64,000 nt of DNA from Paraburkholderia silviterrae (GCF_004353915.1 NZ_SMRP01000006.1:224047-288046); one strand, 5' to 3'. Positions 1 through 8,731 are shown, counted from the first letter of the stretch. The notes: generated by a model not told the origin, from the sequence alone. Made by a program: numbers and translations.

Positions 1-186
1 AATGTGCGCTCAAATCTCCGAGCCTTTCTCCAGCACGCAAACGCCGATCTCGACGCCTTTCTCTACTGCCAGCTGCTTCAGGCGGGTCGCCGCGGACAGG
101 CCCGCCGGGCCGCCGCCTACGATCACCACGTCGTATTCCATCGACTCGCGTGGGCCGTATTGCTCCAAAAGACCTGCAGGGGTCAT
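1..186 (-). pseudogene. ETF-ubiquinone oxidoreductase, N-terminal part, interrupted by an in-frame stop (partial at window edge)
   Basis: Reading leftwards from ATG at 186, the frame begins MTPAGLLEQYGPRESMEYDV and continues with the FAD-binding dinucleotide motif VVIVGGGPAGLSAA and then VCVLEKGSEI, which is the N-terminus of electron-transfer-flavoprotein:ubiquinone oxidoreductase. Codon 59 (positions 12-10) is TGA where the family has glycine (EIGAHI). The frame continues after the stop with codons for A-H-I, so this is a substitution and not a frameshift (GGA to TGA would be enough). The ATG overlaps the stop of the citE-like gene (ATGA), so the gene is the last visible member of a coupled operon with the etf chimera. 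The rest lies outside the window, so further damage cannot be judged. The working enzyme passes electrons from ETF to the quinone pool; this copy would give only a 58-residue stub. Confidence 0.75.
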
Positions 187-1088
187 CCGGCCACCACCCC
201 GGGAATTTCAGCGTGTTGTTTGAGCGTCGCCGCCAGCGCGATAATCCGTTGCGCACGCAATATCACAGGGCGGTCGACCATCTTGCCGTCGACTGTGATC
301 GCGCCCACGCCGGCCTTGCTTGCCGCATCGGCCACGCGCGCCGCCCAGGCGAGCTCCTGCTCGCTCGGCCGATAGCAGCGGTGCACGGCCTCGATCTGCT
401 TCGGATGGATGCAGAGCTTCGCGCCAAAGCCAAGCCGCTTGCCGTTCAGCGCGTCGCCCTCGATGCGCGCGAGATCGTGGATATCGGGTGTGACGCCGTC
501 GACGGGTGTCTCGATGCCGGCCACGCGCGAGATGAGCGCGAGTTGGGTGCGATAGGGATTGAGCGGCTCGCCGTCGACGGGCATGTCCATTTCGGCGATG
601 AAATCGAGCGTGCCGAACATCAGGCGCTTCACGAAAGGCGCCCTGGCGATGGCCATCGCGTTCCACATGCCCTGTGCGCTCTCGATCAGCGGATAGACCG
701 GCACGCGCCGCCGCGCGATGGCGACGACCGACGTGACATCCTCGGCGCACTCGGCCTTTGGCAGCACGATGCCCGCTACGCCATCGAGCGCGCCGAGCCT
801 CGCGTCCTGCTCGAACCACGGCGTGGCGCGCCCATTGATGCGCACCAGCACAGGGTGGCAGCGCGACACCCAGCTCGCGATGGCCTCGCGCGCGGCTTCC
901 TTCGCCGAGGCCTCGACAGCATCTTCGAGATCGACGATGACCGCGTCCGCGCCGCTGGACAGCGCCCGTTCGAAACGCTCGGGACGGCTGCCCGGCACGA
1001 ACAGGTACGACTGCGGCGAGAACGCCGCCTGCGCGGCGTTCTCGCACAAGGGCGCAAAGCTCTGCACGACGCGCAAGTCAGAGGCCAT
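183..1088 (-). CDS. HpcH/HpaI aldolase / citrate lyase beta-subunit (CitE)-like protein
   Basis: 301 residues. CitE-like features: SYLFVPGSRPERFERAL near residue 27, GADAVIVDLEDAV with the acidic metal-binding residues, RINGRATPWF, VLPKAE, a late FGTLDF(I)AEM segment, and GFGAKLCIHPKQIEAV near the C-terminus. The family cleaves or condenses CoA esters such as citramalyl-, malyl- or 3-hydroxy-3-methylglutaryl-type substrates; the exact substrate cannot be read from sequence. I chose the ATG at 1088, which overlaps the end of the etf chimera by 11 bases. The alternative ATG at 1166 would add 26 residues that read as shadow of the upstream gene. The stop overlaps the start of the ETF-QO remnant (ATGA). 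The gene itself looks intact although both neighbours are damaged. Confidence 0.85.
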   Translation of the reverse strand: MASDLRVVQSFAPLCENAAQAAFSPQSYLFVPGSRPERFERALSSGADAVIVDLEDAVEASAKEAAREAIASWVSRCHPVLVRINGRATPWFEQDARLGALDGVAGIVLPKAECAEDVTSVVAIARRRVPVYPLIESAQGMWNAMAIARAPFVKRLMFGTLDFIAEMDMPVDGEPLNPYRTQLALISRVAGIETPVDGVTPDIHDLARIEGDALNGKRLGFGAKLCIHPKQIEAVHRCYRPSEQELAWAARVADAASKAGVGAITVDGKMVDRPVILRAQRIIALAATLKQHAEIPGVVAG

Positions 1089-1644
1089 GCTCGAGCTCCG
1101 GCACGACCGTGAACAGATCGCCCACGAGGCCGTAATCGGCCACGCTGAAGATCGGCGCTTCTTCATCCTTGTTGATCGCCACGATCACCTTCGAGTCCTT
1201 CATGCCCGCGAGGTGCTGGATCGCGCCCGAGATGCCCACCGCGATATACAACTGCGGCGCGACGATCTTGCCGGTCTGGCCGACCTGGTAATCGTTGGGC
1301 ACATAGCCCGCGTCCACTGCCGCGCGCGAGGCGCCCAGTGCGGCGTTGAGCTTGTCGGCGAGCGGCTGCAGGTCTTCATTCGATTCGATCAGCACGGCGC
1401 GATCCGCGCCGATCGCCAGCGCCGTACGCAGCGTTTCCTGCGCTTGCGCCACACCGGCGGACACGGCAATGACTTCCGTCGCCACGCCCGCTTCTTTCAA
1501 TCGCACGGCTTCTTCCACGGCGAGTTCATCGAACGGTTTCATCGAGAACTTCACGTTGGCGATATCCACGCCCGTGCCATCCGACTTCACGCGAACTTTC
1601 ACGTTGTAATCGACCACACGCTTAACCGGCACCACGATCTTCAC
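1078..1644 (-). CDS. Chimeric electron transfer flavoprotein: ETF-beta N-terminus fused in frame to ETF-alpha C-terminus
   Basis: 188 residues from GTG at 1644, with AGGGG just upstream. Residues 1 to about 93 are the start of ETF-beta (MKIVVPVKRVVDYNVKVRV, then SMKPFDELAVEEAVRLKEAG, then ALAIGADRAVLIES). From about residue 96 onwards it is the C-terminal FAD domain of ETF-alpha (GASRAAVDAGYVPND, then VGQTGKIVAPQLYIAVG, GISGAIQHLAGMKDSK, ADYGLVGDLF). The join lies in the tripeptide PLA (about 1357-1365), which as I recall both parents contain at the equivalent place (QPLAVAKL in beta, PLADKL in alpha). An internal deletion through that short homology explains it. Normal ETF-beta is about 250 residues and ETF-alpha about 310, so roughly 370 residues are missing. 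It is either a relic or a small FAD-domain protein; loss of function is more likely. Confidence 0.8.
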   Translation of the reverse strand: MKIVVPVKRVVDYNVKVRVKSDGTGVDIANVKFSMKPFDELAVEEAVRLKEAGVATEVIAVSAGVAQAQETLRTALAIGADRAVLIESNEDLQPLADKLNAALGASRAAVDAGYVPNDYQVGQTGKIVAPQLYIAVGISGAIQHLAGMKDSKVIVAINKDEEAPIFSVADYGLVGDLFTVVPELEHGL

Positions 1645-1839
1645 TTTCGTCCCCTCAACTGTTTCATGCGAGCTACTTGAGAACGCATTACACGTGGGAT
1701 CGCGGCGAACGACAACTATCGATTAACTCTGCCCGTCATAGTCCACGCCTATTGGTCGGTGAATGAGTGCCTGGGCCGCGGCGGCGCGGGCGGCCTGCGA
1801 GAGTGCAATTGCACACTGCGCAGGTGTCGATTTACGCCG

Positions 1840-2430
1840 CTAATTGCGCCGCGCGACTATCCGGTGAACACGCTTGCCGGACGACGCATTGATCGCCTCG
1901 CGGTCGAACACGATGGTGGCGCCGTTCAAGCCGTCCCGCACGATGTCGGCGTCGAACGACGCATAGAGTCGTCCCGCACCATCGCGCAGACTTTCGCCAT
2001 CCGAAACGCGCCACGATAGATAGAGCACGCCGCCCGGCTTGAGAATATCGACGAGACGCGCGCACGCAACGCTTATCTGCGGCACGGGCAGATGCATGAT
2101 GACCGTCTCGCACAGCGCGTTGTCGAATGCGCCGCGCGACACGCCATCGAGTTCGGGTAGCGCAGCCGCCATGAACCGGAGATGCGGGTAATGCGCCGCT
2201 GCCTGTGCCAGCAATCCCGCAGACGCGTCGTAGCCCACCGCAGGGTAGCCGTTGGCATCGAGCCATGCCACGTCGCGGCCCGCGCCGCAGCCGATGTCGA
2301 CCGTCACGCCGCCGTGCACGAAGTACCGCCCGAGCAGTGCATACATGTCGTCGGGCGCGGGCTGCGCGCGCCATTCTTCGGCGTAGCGGCTCGCCGCGTC
2401 CGTATAGGTGTCGACGGTGGGTTTATCCAC
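1840..2430 (-). CDS. Class I SAM-dependent methyltransferase
   Basis: 196 residues. Motif I is VTVDIGCGAGRDVAWL (about residues 41-56), followed by an acidic residue in GYDAS at the end of strand beta-2, FDNALCETVIMHLP as motif post-I/II, and LKPGGVLYLSW as motif III. This is the methyltransferase type 11/25 fold; no substrate can be assigned. I place the start at GTG 2430 because GGAG sits 7 bases upstream on the minus strand. The longer frame to ATG 2460 lacks that support. It is a single gene between the etf remnant and the VOC gene, on the same strand as both. Confidence 0.8.
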   Translation of the reverse strand: MDKPTVDTYTDAASRYAEEWRAQPAPDDMYALLGRYFVHGGVTVDIGCGAGRDVAWLDANGYPAVGYDASAGLLAQAAAHYPHLRFMAAALPELDGVSRGAFDNALCETVIMHLPVPQISVACARLVDILKPGGVLYLSWRVSDGESLRDGAGRLYASFDADIVRDGLNGATIVFDREAINASSGKRVHRIVARRN

Positions 2431-2500
2431 GTGTGTCTCCGTAAATCGCCGCGCCCGCATGCGGGCAACGCCCGCTTATGGACGTCGCTCGATGGAATGC

Positions 2501-2875
2501 TCAGGCAGCGGGTTCGTGGCAAACCACTTCGATATTGTGTCCGTCCGGACCCGTCACGAAAGCCGCATAGTAGTTCGCGTGGTAGTGCGGGCGCAGACCC
2601 GGCGCACCATTGTCCTTGCCACCCGCTTCCAGAGCCGCGCGATAGAAAGCTTCGACCTGCTGACGATTTTCAGCTGTGAATGCCAGGTGAAGATGCGCGG
2701 GTTTCTCATGCGTCTGGTACAGGCACAGTGAAGCCTTACCTTTTGGGCTAAGCTCGACACCGTACGTCGGAGGCCCCTCCGAGACAATAGCTACGCCGAG
2801 CGGCTCCAATGCCTTGAGGAAGAATGCTTTGCTCGCTGCATAGTCGCTGACTCCGAATTTGACGTGGTCAAACAT
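2501..2875 (-). CDS. VOC (glyoxalase/bleomycin resistance/dioxygenase) superfamily protein
   Basis: 124 residues, starting MFDHVKFGVSDYAASKAFF with GGGAGA just upstream of ATG 2875. It carries the two beta-alpha-beta-beta-beta modules of the family: FDHVKFGV as the first strand, HLHLAFTA at mid protein, and FVTGPDGHNIEVVCHEP at the end, where His and Glu are typical metal ligands. Single-domain VOC proteins of this length act as dimers, and this subgroup is of unknown substrate. The longer frame to 2950 is not supported. Confidence 0.82.
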   Translation of the reverse strand: MFDHVKFGVSDYAASKAFFLKALEPLGVAIVSEGPPTYGVELSPKGKASLCLYQTHEKPAHLHLAFTAENRQQVEAFYRAALEAGGKDNGAPGLRPHYHANYYAAFVTGPDGHNIEVVCHEPAA

Positions 2876-3108
2876 ATGTTCTCCCAAAGTGTGTGTGGCT
2901 TGCCCGGAGCGCGAGCGTGGACTGGGGCTTGAGCCCGCACGCCAGACCATTGCTCAGACGAAAGCGAAGCAATGCACCATTTTTTAGCATCGCCGATTGT
3001 TCTATCGCAGCAACGATTCGTTGTCGACATATGGCTTTTTCGGGCGGTCACAAGAAAACACAATGCCTCCACTTGCGCAACATTGCGCGCACCAGACCCG
3101 GAGCTGCC

Positions 3109-3768
3109 ATGACCTCGATTCTGCAATTCTTGCGCGACATTGTGCGCCCAAGTCCCCAAAAAGCCGCCGTCACCACGATTCTGCAAATCAATTCCGCCGC
3201 CCGCTCGCAAGGCGCGCAGTCGACGCTGCTCGTCAACGAATTGACGGACAAGCTGCGAAACTCGAAGCCCGGCGCAAAGGTTCTAAAGCGCAACCTGCAA
3301 GCCGATCCGCTTCCGCACCTCGACGACGCCGTGCTCGGCGCGTTCTTCACGCCGGCCGAGCAGCGCACGCCGGAGCAGCAGGCCATCGCCGCACGCAGCG
3401 AAGCGCTGATCGCCGAACTGCAGGTTGCGGACATTATCGTGATCGGCGCGCCGATGTATAACTTCGGCATCTCGTCGCAGCTCAAGACGTACTTTGACTG
3501 GATCGCACGCGCGGGCATCACCTTCCAGTACACGGCGAACGGTCCCGAAGGCCTCGTGAAGGGCAAGAAGGTGTTCGTGGTTTCGGCGCGCGGCGGCGTG
3601 TATCAAGGCACGCCTAACGACAGCCAGACGCCGTACCTGACGTCGTTCCTCGGCTTCCTCGGCATGACCGATGTGAACTTCATCTACGCCGAAGGCCTGA
3701 ATATGGGTCCGGAAGCAGCCAGCGCAGCGCTCGCGAGCGCACGCGAGACAATTGCCGCCGCCGCGTAA
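3109..3768 (+). CDS. azoR: FMN-dependent NADH-azoreductase (AzoR/AcpD-type flavodoxin-fold quinone/azo reductase)
   Basis: 219 residues. Family features are ILQINSAARSQGAQST (FMN phosphate loop), PMYNFGISSQLKTYFDWI, VVSARGGVYQG and YLTSFLGFLGMTDVNF. AzoR proteins usually begin at the equivalent of residue 23 here (MTTILQINS). In this gene that position reads V-T-T-I-L-Q, with GTC, which cannot start translation. An upstream imperfect copy of the same stretch supplies ATG at 3109 (MTSILQF), with GGAG six bases before it. The protein therefore seems to carry a 22-residue N-terminal extension made by a short tandem duplication of about 58-60 bases. Expected activity is two-electron reduction of quinones or azo compounds with NADH. 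It is divergent from the VOC gene. Confidence 0.85.
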   Translation: MTSILQFLRDIVRPSPQKAAVTTILQINSAARSQGAQSTLLVNELTDKLRNSKPGAKVLKRNLQADPLPHLDDAVLGAFFTPAEQRTPEQQAIAARSEALIAELQVADIIVIGAPMYNFGISSQLKTYFDWIARAGITFQYTANGPEGLVKGKKVFVVSARGGVYQGTPNDSQTPYLTSFLGFLGMTDVNFIYAEGLNMGPEAASAALASARETIAAAA

Positions 3769-3839
3769 GTCCACTTCGGCGCGCCGCGCCGGCCTCATCT
3801 GCTGCACGCGCGGATTTCTGAGTAGCGCGCTCCCCCGCG

Positions 3840-5561
3840 CTACTCACGCAACGCGCGCCGCAAAATCTTGCCCGTCACGGTCTTCGGCAATTCGTCGATG
3901 ATCGCGACGATGCGCGGATACTTGTACGCCGCCATGCGCTGCTTGCAATACGCGACAAGTTCCTCAGGCGTGGCGCTCGTCTGCGGCTTGAGGCTCACTA
4001 CGGCCTTCACCGTTTCACCGCGATAGCTGTCCGGCACGCCCACCACTGCGGCCTCGCGCACGGCGGGATGCGTGTACAGCACGTCTTCCACTTCGCGCGG
4101 CCAGACCTTGTAGCCACCCGCGTTGATCATGTCCTTCTTGCGATCGACGAGGTAGAACCAGCCGCTCGCGTCCATGAAGCCCACGTCGCCGGTGCGAAAG
4201 TGATCGTCGACGATCGCCTTCGCGCTCTCCTGCGGCTTGTTCCAGTAGCCCGGCACGACCATCGGCCCGCGCGAAATGATCTCGCCCACCGCGCCCGGTG
4301 GCAGCGGCCGCCCTTCGTCGTCACCGATATACGACTCCACGTTGAACACCGGCACGCCGATCGACAGCGTGCCCGACGCGGAGTCGACGCTCGCCTCGCG
4401 GCCAGGCGGCACCATGTGGGTGGGCGAACTCGTTTCCGTGAGACCGTAGCCGTTGTGGATGTAGTGGCCAAAGCGCGTGCGAAACGCCTCGATCACGTTG
4501 GGGGGAATGGGTGCGCCGCCCGAATAGATGCGCCGCAGCGAGGCGAAGTACGCGCGCGTGGCCTGCGGATGATTCATCAGCGCGATGAAGGCCGTGATGG
4601 CGCCGATCGTGAATTCGGGCTTGTGCTCCGCGATGGCGTCGAGCATCACGCCCGGCTCGAAGCGGAACGCGAGCACGAGCGGCGCCGCACAGATGAACGC
4701 GGCGGCGATATGGCCCACGAGACCCGTGATGTGAAAGAGCGGCGCGAGGCCGAGAATGGGCGCACCCTCGCGCAAGCCGATCCAGTCGCGGTACACCTGT
4801 GCATTGAACGCGACGTTGCCGTGCGTGTTCATCGCGCCCTTGGGCACGCCCGTGGTGCCCGAGGTGTAGACGAGCATGGCGACGTCGTCGCTGCGCAATT
4901 CGACGGCGGGTGGCTTGCGCGAGCGACAGGCGGCGATTACGGTGCTGAGGTCTTCGGCGTCGGGTTGGTTCGCCGTTGCCGCCATGGCCGCCGTCGCGTT
5001 CGAACGCGTCATGCCCGCGAAAAGCCGTTCGTCGTCGCGGCTCTGATAGTCGAGCGCCGAGGTGGTCATCACGATCGGCTTGACGCTCAGCTCGCCACTT
5101 GCGGCGCGTTCGGTCGCGAGGCGTGCCTCTTCGGCGAGCAAAGGCCGCACCACCTCCTCATGCAGCGATGCATGGCAGACCAGCGCACGCGCGCCGGAAT
5201 CCGCCAGCAGCACGCGCAACTCGCGCGCGCGGTTCATCGGATTGATGGGCACCGCAATCGCCCCGATCTTCCACGCCGCCACGAGCGCAATGACGAACTG
5301 CGGCGCGTTCTGCAGATAGATAGCGATGCGATCGCCGCGCGCGCAGCCGCGTTCGAGCCATGCGCAGGCCAGCGCGTCGGATTGGGCATCGAGCTCGGCA
5401 TAGGTGAGCACGCCGTCGAAATAGAGCAGCGCTGCGCGCTGCGGCGCTCGCTCGACCGCGGCGCGAAACAGGCTCAGCGCGTCGGCGTAGTGCTGCGAGA
5501 TGGTTGCTGTATGGCCGGGCGCATAGTGCGCCAGCCATGGTTTGCTTTCATAGGGCGTCAT
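3840..5561 (-). CDS. AMP-dependent acyl-CoA synthetase/ligase
   Basis: 573 residues. ANL-superfamily motifs: the ATP loop MLVYTSGTTGVPKGAM, HNGYGLTETSSPTHM (A5), FRTGDVGFMD (A7), DRKKDMINAGGYKVWPREVE (A8 hinge) and the C-terminal LPKTVTGKILRR, which contains the catalytic lysine. It activates a carboxylic acid to the acyl-adenylate and then to the CoA thioester; chain length and substrate are not readable. An unusual linker of about 60 residues (roughly 155-215, rich in A, T and R) precedes the ATP loop. The frame stays open upstream to 6083, but the first 174 codons are shadow of the next gene. I start at ATG 5561 (MTPYESKPWLAHYAPG). Confidence 0.85.
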   Translation of the reverse strand: MTPYESKPWLAHYAPGHTATISQHYADALSLFRAAVERAPQRAALLYFDGVLTYAELDAQSDALACAWLERGCARGDRIAIYLQNAPQFVIALVAAWKIGAIAVPINPMNRARELRVLLADSGARALVCHASLHEEVVRPLLAEEARLATERAASGELSVKPIVMTTSALDYQSRDDERLFAGMTRSNATAAMAATANQPDAEDLSTVIAACRSRKPPAVELRSDDVAMLVYTSGTTGVPKGAMNTHGNVAFNAQVYRDWIGLREGAPILGLAPLFHITGLVGHIAAAFICAAPLVLAFRFEPGVMLDAIAEHKPEFTIGAITAFIALMNHPQATRAYFASLRRIYSGGAPIPPNVIEAFRTRFGHYIHNGYGLTETSSPTHMVPPGREASVDSASGTLSIGVPVFNVESYIGDDEGRPLPPGAVGEIISRGPMVVPGYWNKPQESAKAIVDDHFRTGDVGFMDASGWFYLVDRKKDMINAGGYKVWPREVEDVLYTHPAVREAAVVGVPDSYRGETVKAVVSLKPQTSATPEELVAYCKQRMAAYKYPRIVAIIDELPKTVTGKILRRALRE

Positions 5562-5796
5562 GTGCGTTCCGGCAGTCACGCCCCCCGTGCGCTCGCGATG
5601 CAATGTGTGGATGAACAGAGCGCACACCCGGGCGAGAGAATAAATTGCACGAGCGTGCGCAAAAAAGCAACCGGAAAATCTGGCGAATGAGGGGCGATGA
5701 TTCGCGGTGCATATGCACGCCGTCACCCGGGCGCACCGTCCCGGTCGGGACGAGCGGCACATATCGACACCGACGATATGCCCCGCCGTCGCGTCA

Positions 5797-7146
5797 TCAC
5801 GGCTTTCGGGCTTCGAGCGTCTGCGCGATTGCCAGCATGGCCCCGTGCAATGCATCCGCGGTTTCCAGCGGCGTGTGCGTGACCGCACCGCCCGAGGCGC
5901 TCGTCGGGCGCTGCGCCTGGTCAGGCTCGGACGAGAACTTGACGATCGTGAGGCGTGCGCGTGGATCGACGAGAATGGCCTGACCGAAGCGGCCACCGGC
6001 AGCGACCGATCCATCGCCGTCGTTGAGCTGGTACCAGTAGTCGTGGTAGCTGTAGCCGGGGCGGCCGGGCGCAAGATTGCCACGCGCGAATGCCGCCGCG
6101 TTCTGCGTCGGTTTCAACGCAAGGCGAGTCGCTGCCGCTGGAAACGGTGCGATGTCACCCGCCTCACTCCTGCGCACCATCTCGCCGAAGCGTGCCGCGT
6201 CGCGCAGCGTGGTGTTCAAGCCGCCGCTGGCCATCTCCGTGCCCGTGCGATCCACGACGACGTCGCCGTCATCGCTAGCGATCTTTTGCCAGATCATGCG
6301 TGCAACCCGCTTGCTCCACGATTCGCCGGTGACGCGCCTTATCGCCCAGGCCACGGCCTCCGGCGAGCCATTCTGGTAGTACCACACGCGCCCGTTGTCC
6401 GCTTCGGGGGCTTTCTGAGCCACCTTGAGGAAGCCATAGATGCTGTCGGGGGTGCCACCTGGCCGCGGCACGATGCCGATGGCGCCAAAGAGACCCAGAT
6501 CGGGCGGCAGGGCCGCGGGGTAGCGAATGGCCACCTCCATGTCGAGATTCTGCTGCAGTGTCGCGTCGCCGAACGGCGTCCCCGCCAGCTCCGGCACGTA
6601 GGTCGAGAGCGGCGCGTCCGGGTCGAGCTTTCCCTCGGCGATCAACTGCGCTGCGACCAGTCCCGTCACCGATTTCGTCATCGACGCCCACGCATGCGTC
6701 TGATGTGGACCATAGCCATCGAAATAGCGCTCCATCACAATGCGCCCGTCGCGAACGACGATGAAGCCATCGGTGCGCGTGCGGCGCAGATAGTCCGCGA
6801 GCGTGAGCGTGGTGCCGTCTACCGTGAATTGCACCGCGTCGGGATCGAGCTTCGGACCATCGGGCAAGGGCAACGGGTCGCGCGCACGGTCTACATTGGC
6901 AGTGGGGATCAGCATGCGCGTGTTGCGCAACGACCAGCGAAGGTAGGGATAGCGCAGCGAATTTGCGCGGTTGGTGAGCGCGCCGTCGGGCGGCGGAAAG
7001 CCCTGCATGACGCTCGCTTCGGCGTCGGCGAGCGTGCCGGCGGTTTGCGCGCGCACTGCTATGGGCAGTGCCAGGCTCGCGCACATCAATGCGGTGACAA
7101 GAAACGCGTGGGTCGATCGGGTTACAGGATCGTTGCGTCGATTCAT
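5797..7146 (-). CDS. Exported serine hydrolase, class C beta-lactamase / penicillin-binding-like family
   Basis: 449 residues. A signal peptide is visible at residues 1-33 (hydrophobic FLVTALMCASLALPIA, then VRAQ). The catalytic SxxK tetrad is SMTK at 155-158 in HAWASMTKSVTGLVAAQLI, the second motif is Y-x-N in WYYQNGS, and a late segment is YQLNDGDGSVAAGGRFGQ. The family covers class C beta-lactamases, D-aminopeptidases and esterases; proteins annotated from this branch are usually called '6-aminohexanoate-dimer hydrolase-like' or 'serine hydrolase', and resistance should not be assumed. It lies downstream of the BON-domain gene on the same strand with a 38-base gap. Confidence 0.85.
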   Translation of the reverse strand: MNRRNDPVTRSTHAFLVTALMCASLALPIAVRAQTAGTLADAEASVMQGFPPPDGALTNRANSLRYPYLRWSLRNTRMLIPTANVDRARDPLPLPDGPKLDPDAVQFTVDGTTLTLADYLRRTRTDGFIVVRDGRIVMERYFDGYGPHQTHAWASMTKSVTGLVAAQLIAEGKLDPDAPLSTYVPELAGTPFGDATLQQNLDMEVAIRYPAALPPDLGLFGAIGIVPRPGGTPDSIYGFLKVAQKAPEADNGRVWYYQNGSPEAVAWAIRRVTGESWSKRVARMIWQKIASDDGDVVVDRTGTEMASGGLNTTLRDAARFGEMVRRSEAGDIAPFPAAATRLALKPTQNAAAFARGNLAPGRPGYSYHDYWYQLNDGDGSVAAGGRFGQAILVDPRARLTIVKFSSEPDQAQRPTSASGGAVTHTPLETADALHGAMLAIAQTLEARKP

Positions 7147-7184
7147 GACAGTGTGTTCCTCGAAATCGGTGTGGCCCGCGTCGT

Positions 7185-7541
7185 CTACAGCGACGCCCCG
7201 GAGACACGAATGCGGTTCTCTACGTGAATGACGCCGTCCACCTGCCTCGCTGCGTCGCCGGCAAGCGGAATCTGCTCGCTGTCGGATACGGATCCGGAGA
7301 GCGTAATCTGGCCGTCGCGCGCCTTCACGAGAATGCGCGCGGCATTCAGCCCACGAGTGCGCGCCAGCCTGCTGGCAACGCGATGCGCGAGCTTCCGGTC
7401 GGTGGCTTTTGCCGACGACGGTGCGCTCGCGGCCGCCACGCTGCCCGTTGCCGCGCCCTGAGTTTGTGCGAAGGCGTGAGTCGTGAGCGTAAGGAGCATG
7501 GCCACGACAACCGTTCGCGTAATTCGATATGAGGCGTTCAT
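7185..7541 (-). CDS. BON-domain periplasmic protein
   Basis: 118 residues. N-terminal signal peptide (ITRTVVVAMLLTLTTHAFA, cleavage expected near residue 25), an Ala/Ser-rich linker, then one BON domain with RGLNAARILVKARDGQITLS, GSVSDSEQIPLAGDAAR and a final VIHVENRIRV. BON domains bind phospholipid or outer-membrane surfaces, and OsmY-like proteins protect the envelope. Start ATG 7541 is chosen because it opens a proper signal peptide; the frame upstream overlaps the porin. It sits between the porin and the serine hydrolase on the same strand. Confidence 0.8.
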   Translation of the reverse strand: MNASYRITRTVVVAMLLTLTTHAFAQTQGAATGSVAAASAPSSAKATDRKLAHRVASRLARTRGLNAARILVKARDGQITLSGSVSDSEQIPLAGDAARQVDGVIHVENRIRVSGASL

Positions 7542-7585
7542 GATGTTCAATGAGTCCATCAAAAGGGAAAAGAGAGAGGCGGGGC

Positions 7586-8647
7586 CTAGAAACGCGTCAT
7601 GACGCCAAGCGACACGCCGGTCGTCGATCGCGTACCGGCTGCCGTGCCGAGCGCGGCGATATTCGACGGATCGAAGCGGTACGCACCCGAAAAGCCGTTG
7701 TAGTCGGCTTCGGCATAGAGTTCGGTGCGCTTCGACAGAAGGTATTCGGCGATCGCGTAGGTGGTGATCTTGTGGCCGCTCGCGGACTGCGCATTGCGGA
7801 GGTGGCTGGCGATGTCGTCGTAGAACGCCGCCGTGAACTGCAGCGACGCTGCCGGAACCAATACGACACCGCCACCCGGAATATGGTCGCGCCGGTTCGG
7901 CGCGGCGGCATTCGCCGCCGTCACCTCGAGGTCCGCGTAGCTCAGATAGAGGCGCGCGGGCCCGACCTGCAAGGAGCCGCCGGTCTGAAATGTCTGCGCC
8001 CACTGCGTTGCGGTGGCGTTCCAGGTCTTCTGGTACGAAGCGCCGCCGAACGCCGGCCCCCACTGATACATCGCCGCACCAGAATAGTTGGTGCCTGCCC
8101 GGGTGTTGCCTGCAACGCCGCCTGGCGAGTAGCTCGCACCGAAGCGAAAGCCGCCGGCCTGGCCGAGATATTTGATGGTGTTGTTGAACCGCGAATCGAG
8201 CGTGAAGTAGTTCGCGTCGAACACCACACCAGGCTCGATCGCGAGCGACTGACCCTGGCCGCCGGCCGGATCGATCAGAATCGAGAAGTCTTCGTTGGCG
8301 TTGAGCTGCCGGCCGAACGTGAGCCGGCCGAAATCGCCTTTGAGCCCTACGAACGCCGCTTGCGAGAATAGCGTCCCTGCATTCTTCAACGCACCGGTGC
8401 CGCTATTGAAAGCGCCTTCGAGCTTGAAGATCGCCTGAAGGTCGCCGCCCAGATCCTCCTTGCCGAAGAAGCCGAACTGGTTGCCGGCGACGATGTTGTT
8501 GTTGAAGCCAACGGTAGCGCCACCCTTTTGCCCATTCGTCCAGCGCATGCCGCCTCCAATGTCACCATACAGCGTGACAGTCGATTGCGCGTAAGACGTG
8601 AGCGGAAGCACGCCGCCGATCAGGGTGGCCATCAAAATCCTTTTCAT
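7586..8647 (-). CDS. Outer-membrane porin (Gram-negative Porin_4 / OmpC-like family)
   Basis: 353 residues. Signal peptide MKRILMATLIGGVLPLTSYAQS, then STVTLYGDIGGGMRWTN, the usual first strand of Burkholderiales porins. An internal FGFFGKEDLGGDLQAIFKLE segment, a Loop-3-like LTFGRQLN and a C-terminal GVSLGVMTRF ending in phenylalanine (the BAM-recognition signature) complete the 16-strand pattern. It forms a general or substrate-preferring diffusion channel in the outer membrane. It follows the MFS transporter of the acid-degradation cluster on the same strand and may serve uptake of the same substrate. Confidence 0.92.
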   Translation of the reverse strand: MKRILMATLIGGVLPLTSYAQSTVTLYGDIGGGMRWTNGQKGGATVGFNNNIVAGNQFGFFGKEDLGGDLQAIFKLEGAFNSGTGALKNAGTLFSQAAFVGLKGDFGRLTFGRQLNANEDFSILIDPAGGQGQSLAIEPGVVFDANYFTLDSRFNNTIKYLGQAGGFRFGASYSPGGVAGNTRAGTNYSGAAMYQWGPAFGGASYQKTWNATATQWAQTFQTGGSLQVGPARLYLSYADLEVTAANAAAPNRRDHIPGGGVVLVPAASLQFTAAFYDDIASHLRNAQSASGHKITTYAIAEYLLSKRTELYAEADYNGFSGAYRFDPSNIAALGTAAGTRSTTGVSLGVMTRF

Positions 8648-8731
8648 GTGTCTCCTTGATAGTTCTATATTTTATTTGCATTGCTAATTATTTATGGAGC
8701 GACACCTCACGAAGCGATACATCGATCGCGG

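Noticed and set aside
5562..6083. N-terminal extension of the acyl-CoA synthetase by 174 codons
   Set aside because: The added sequence is antisense-frame shadow of the serine hydrolase gene and has no family-like text.
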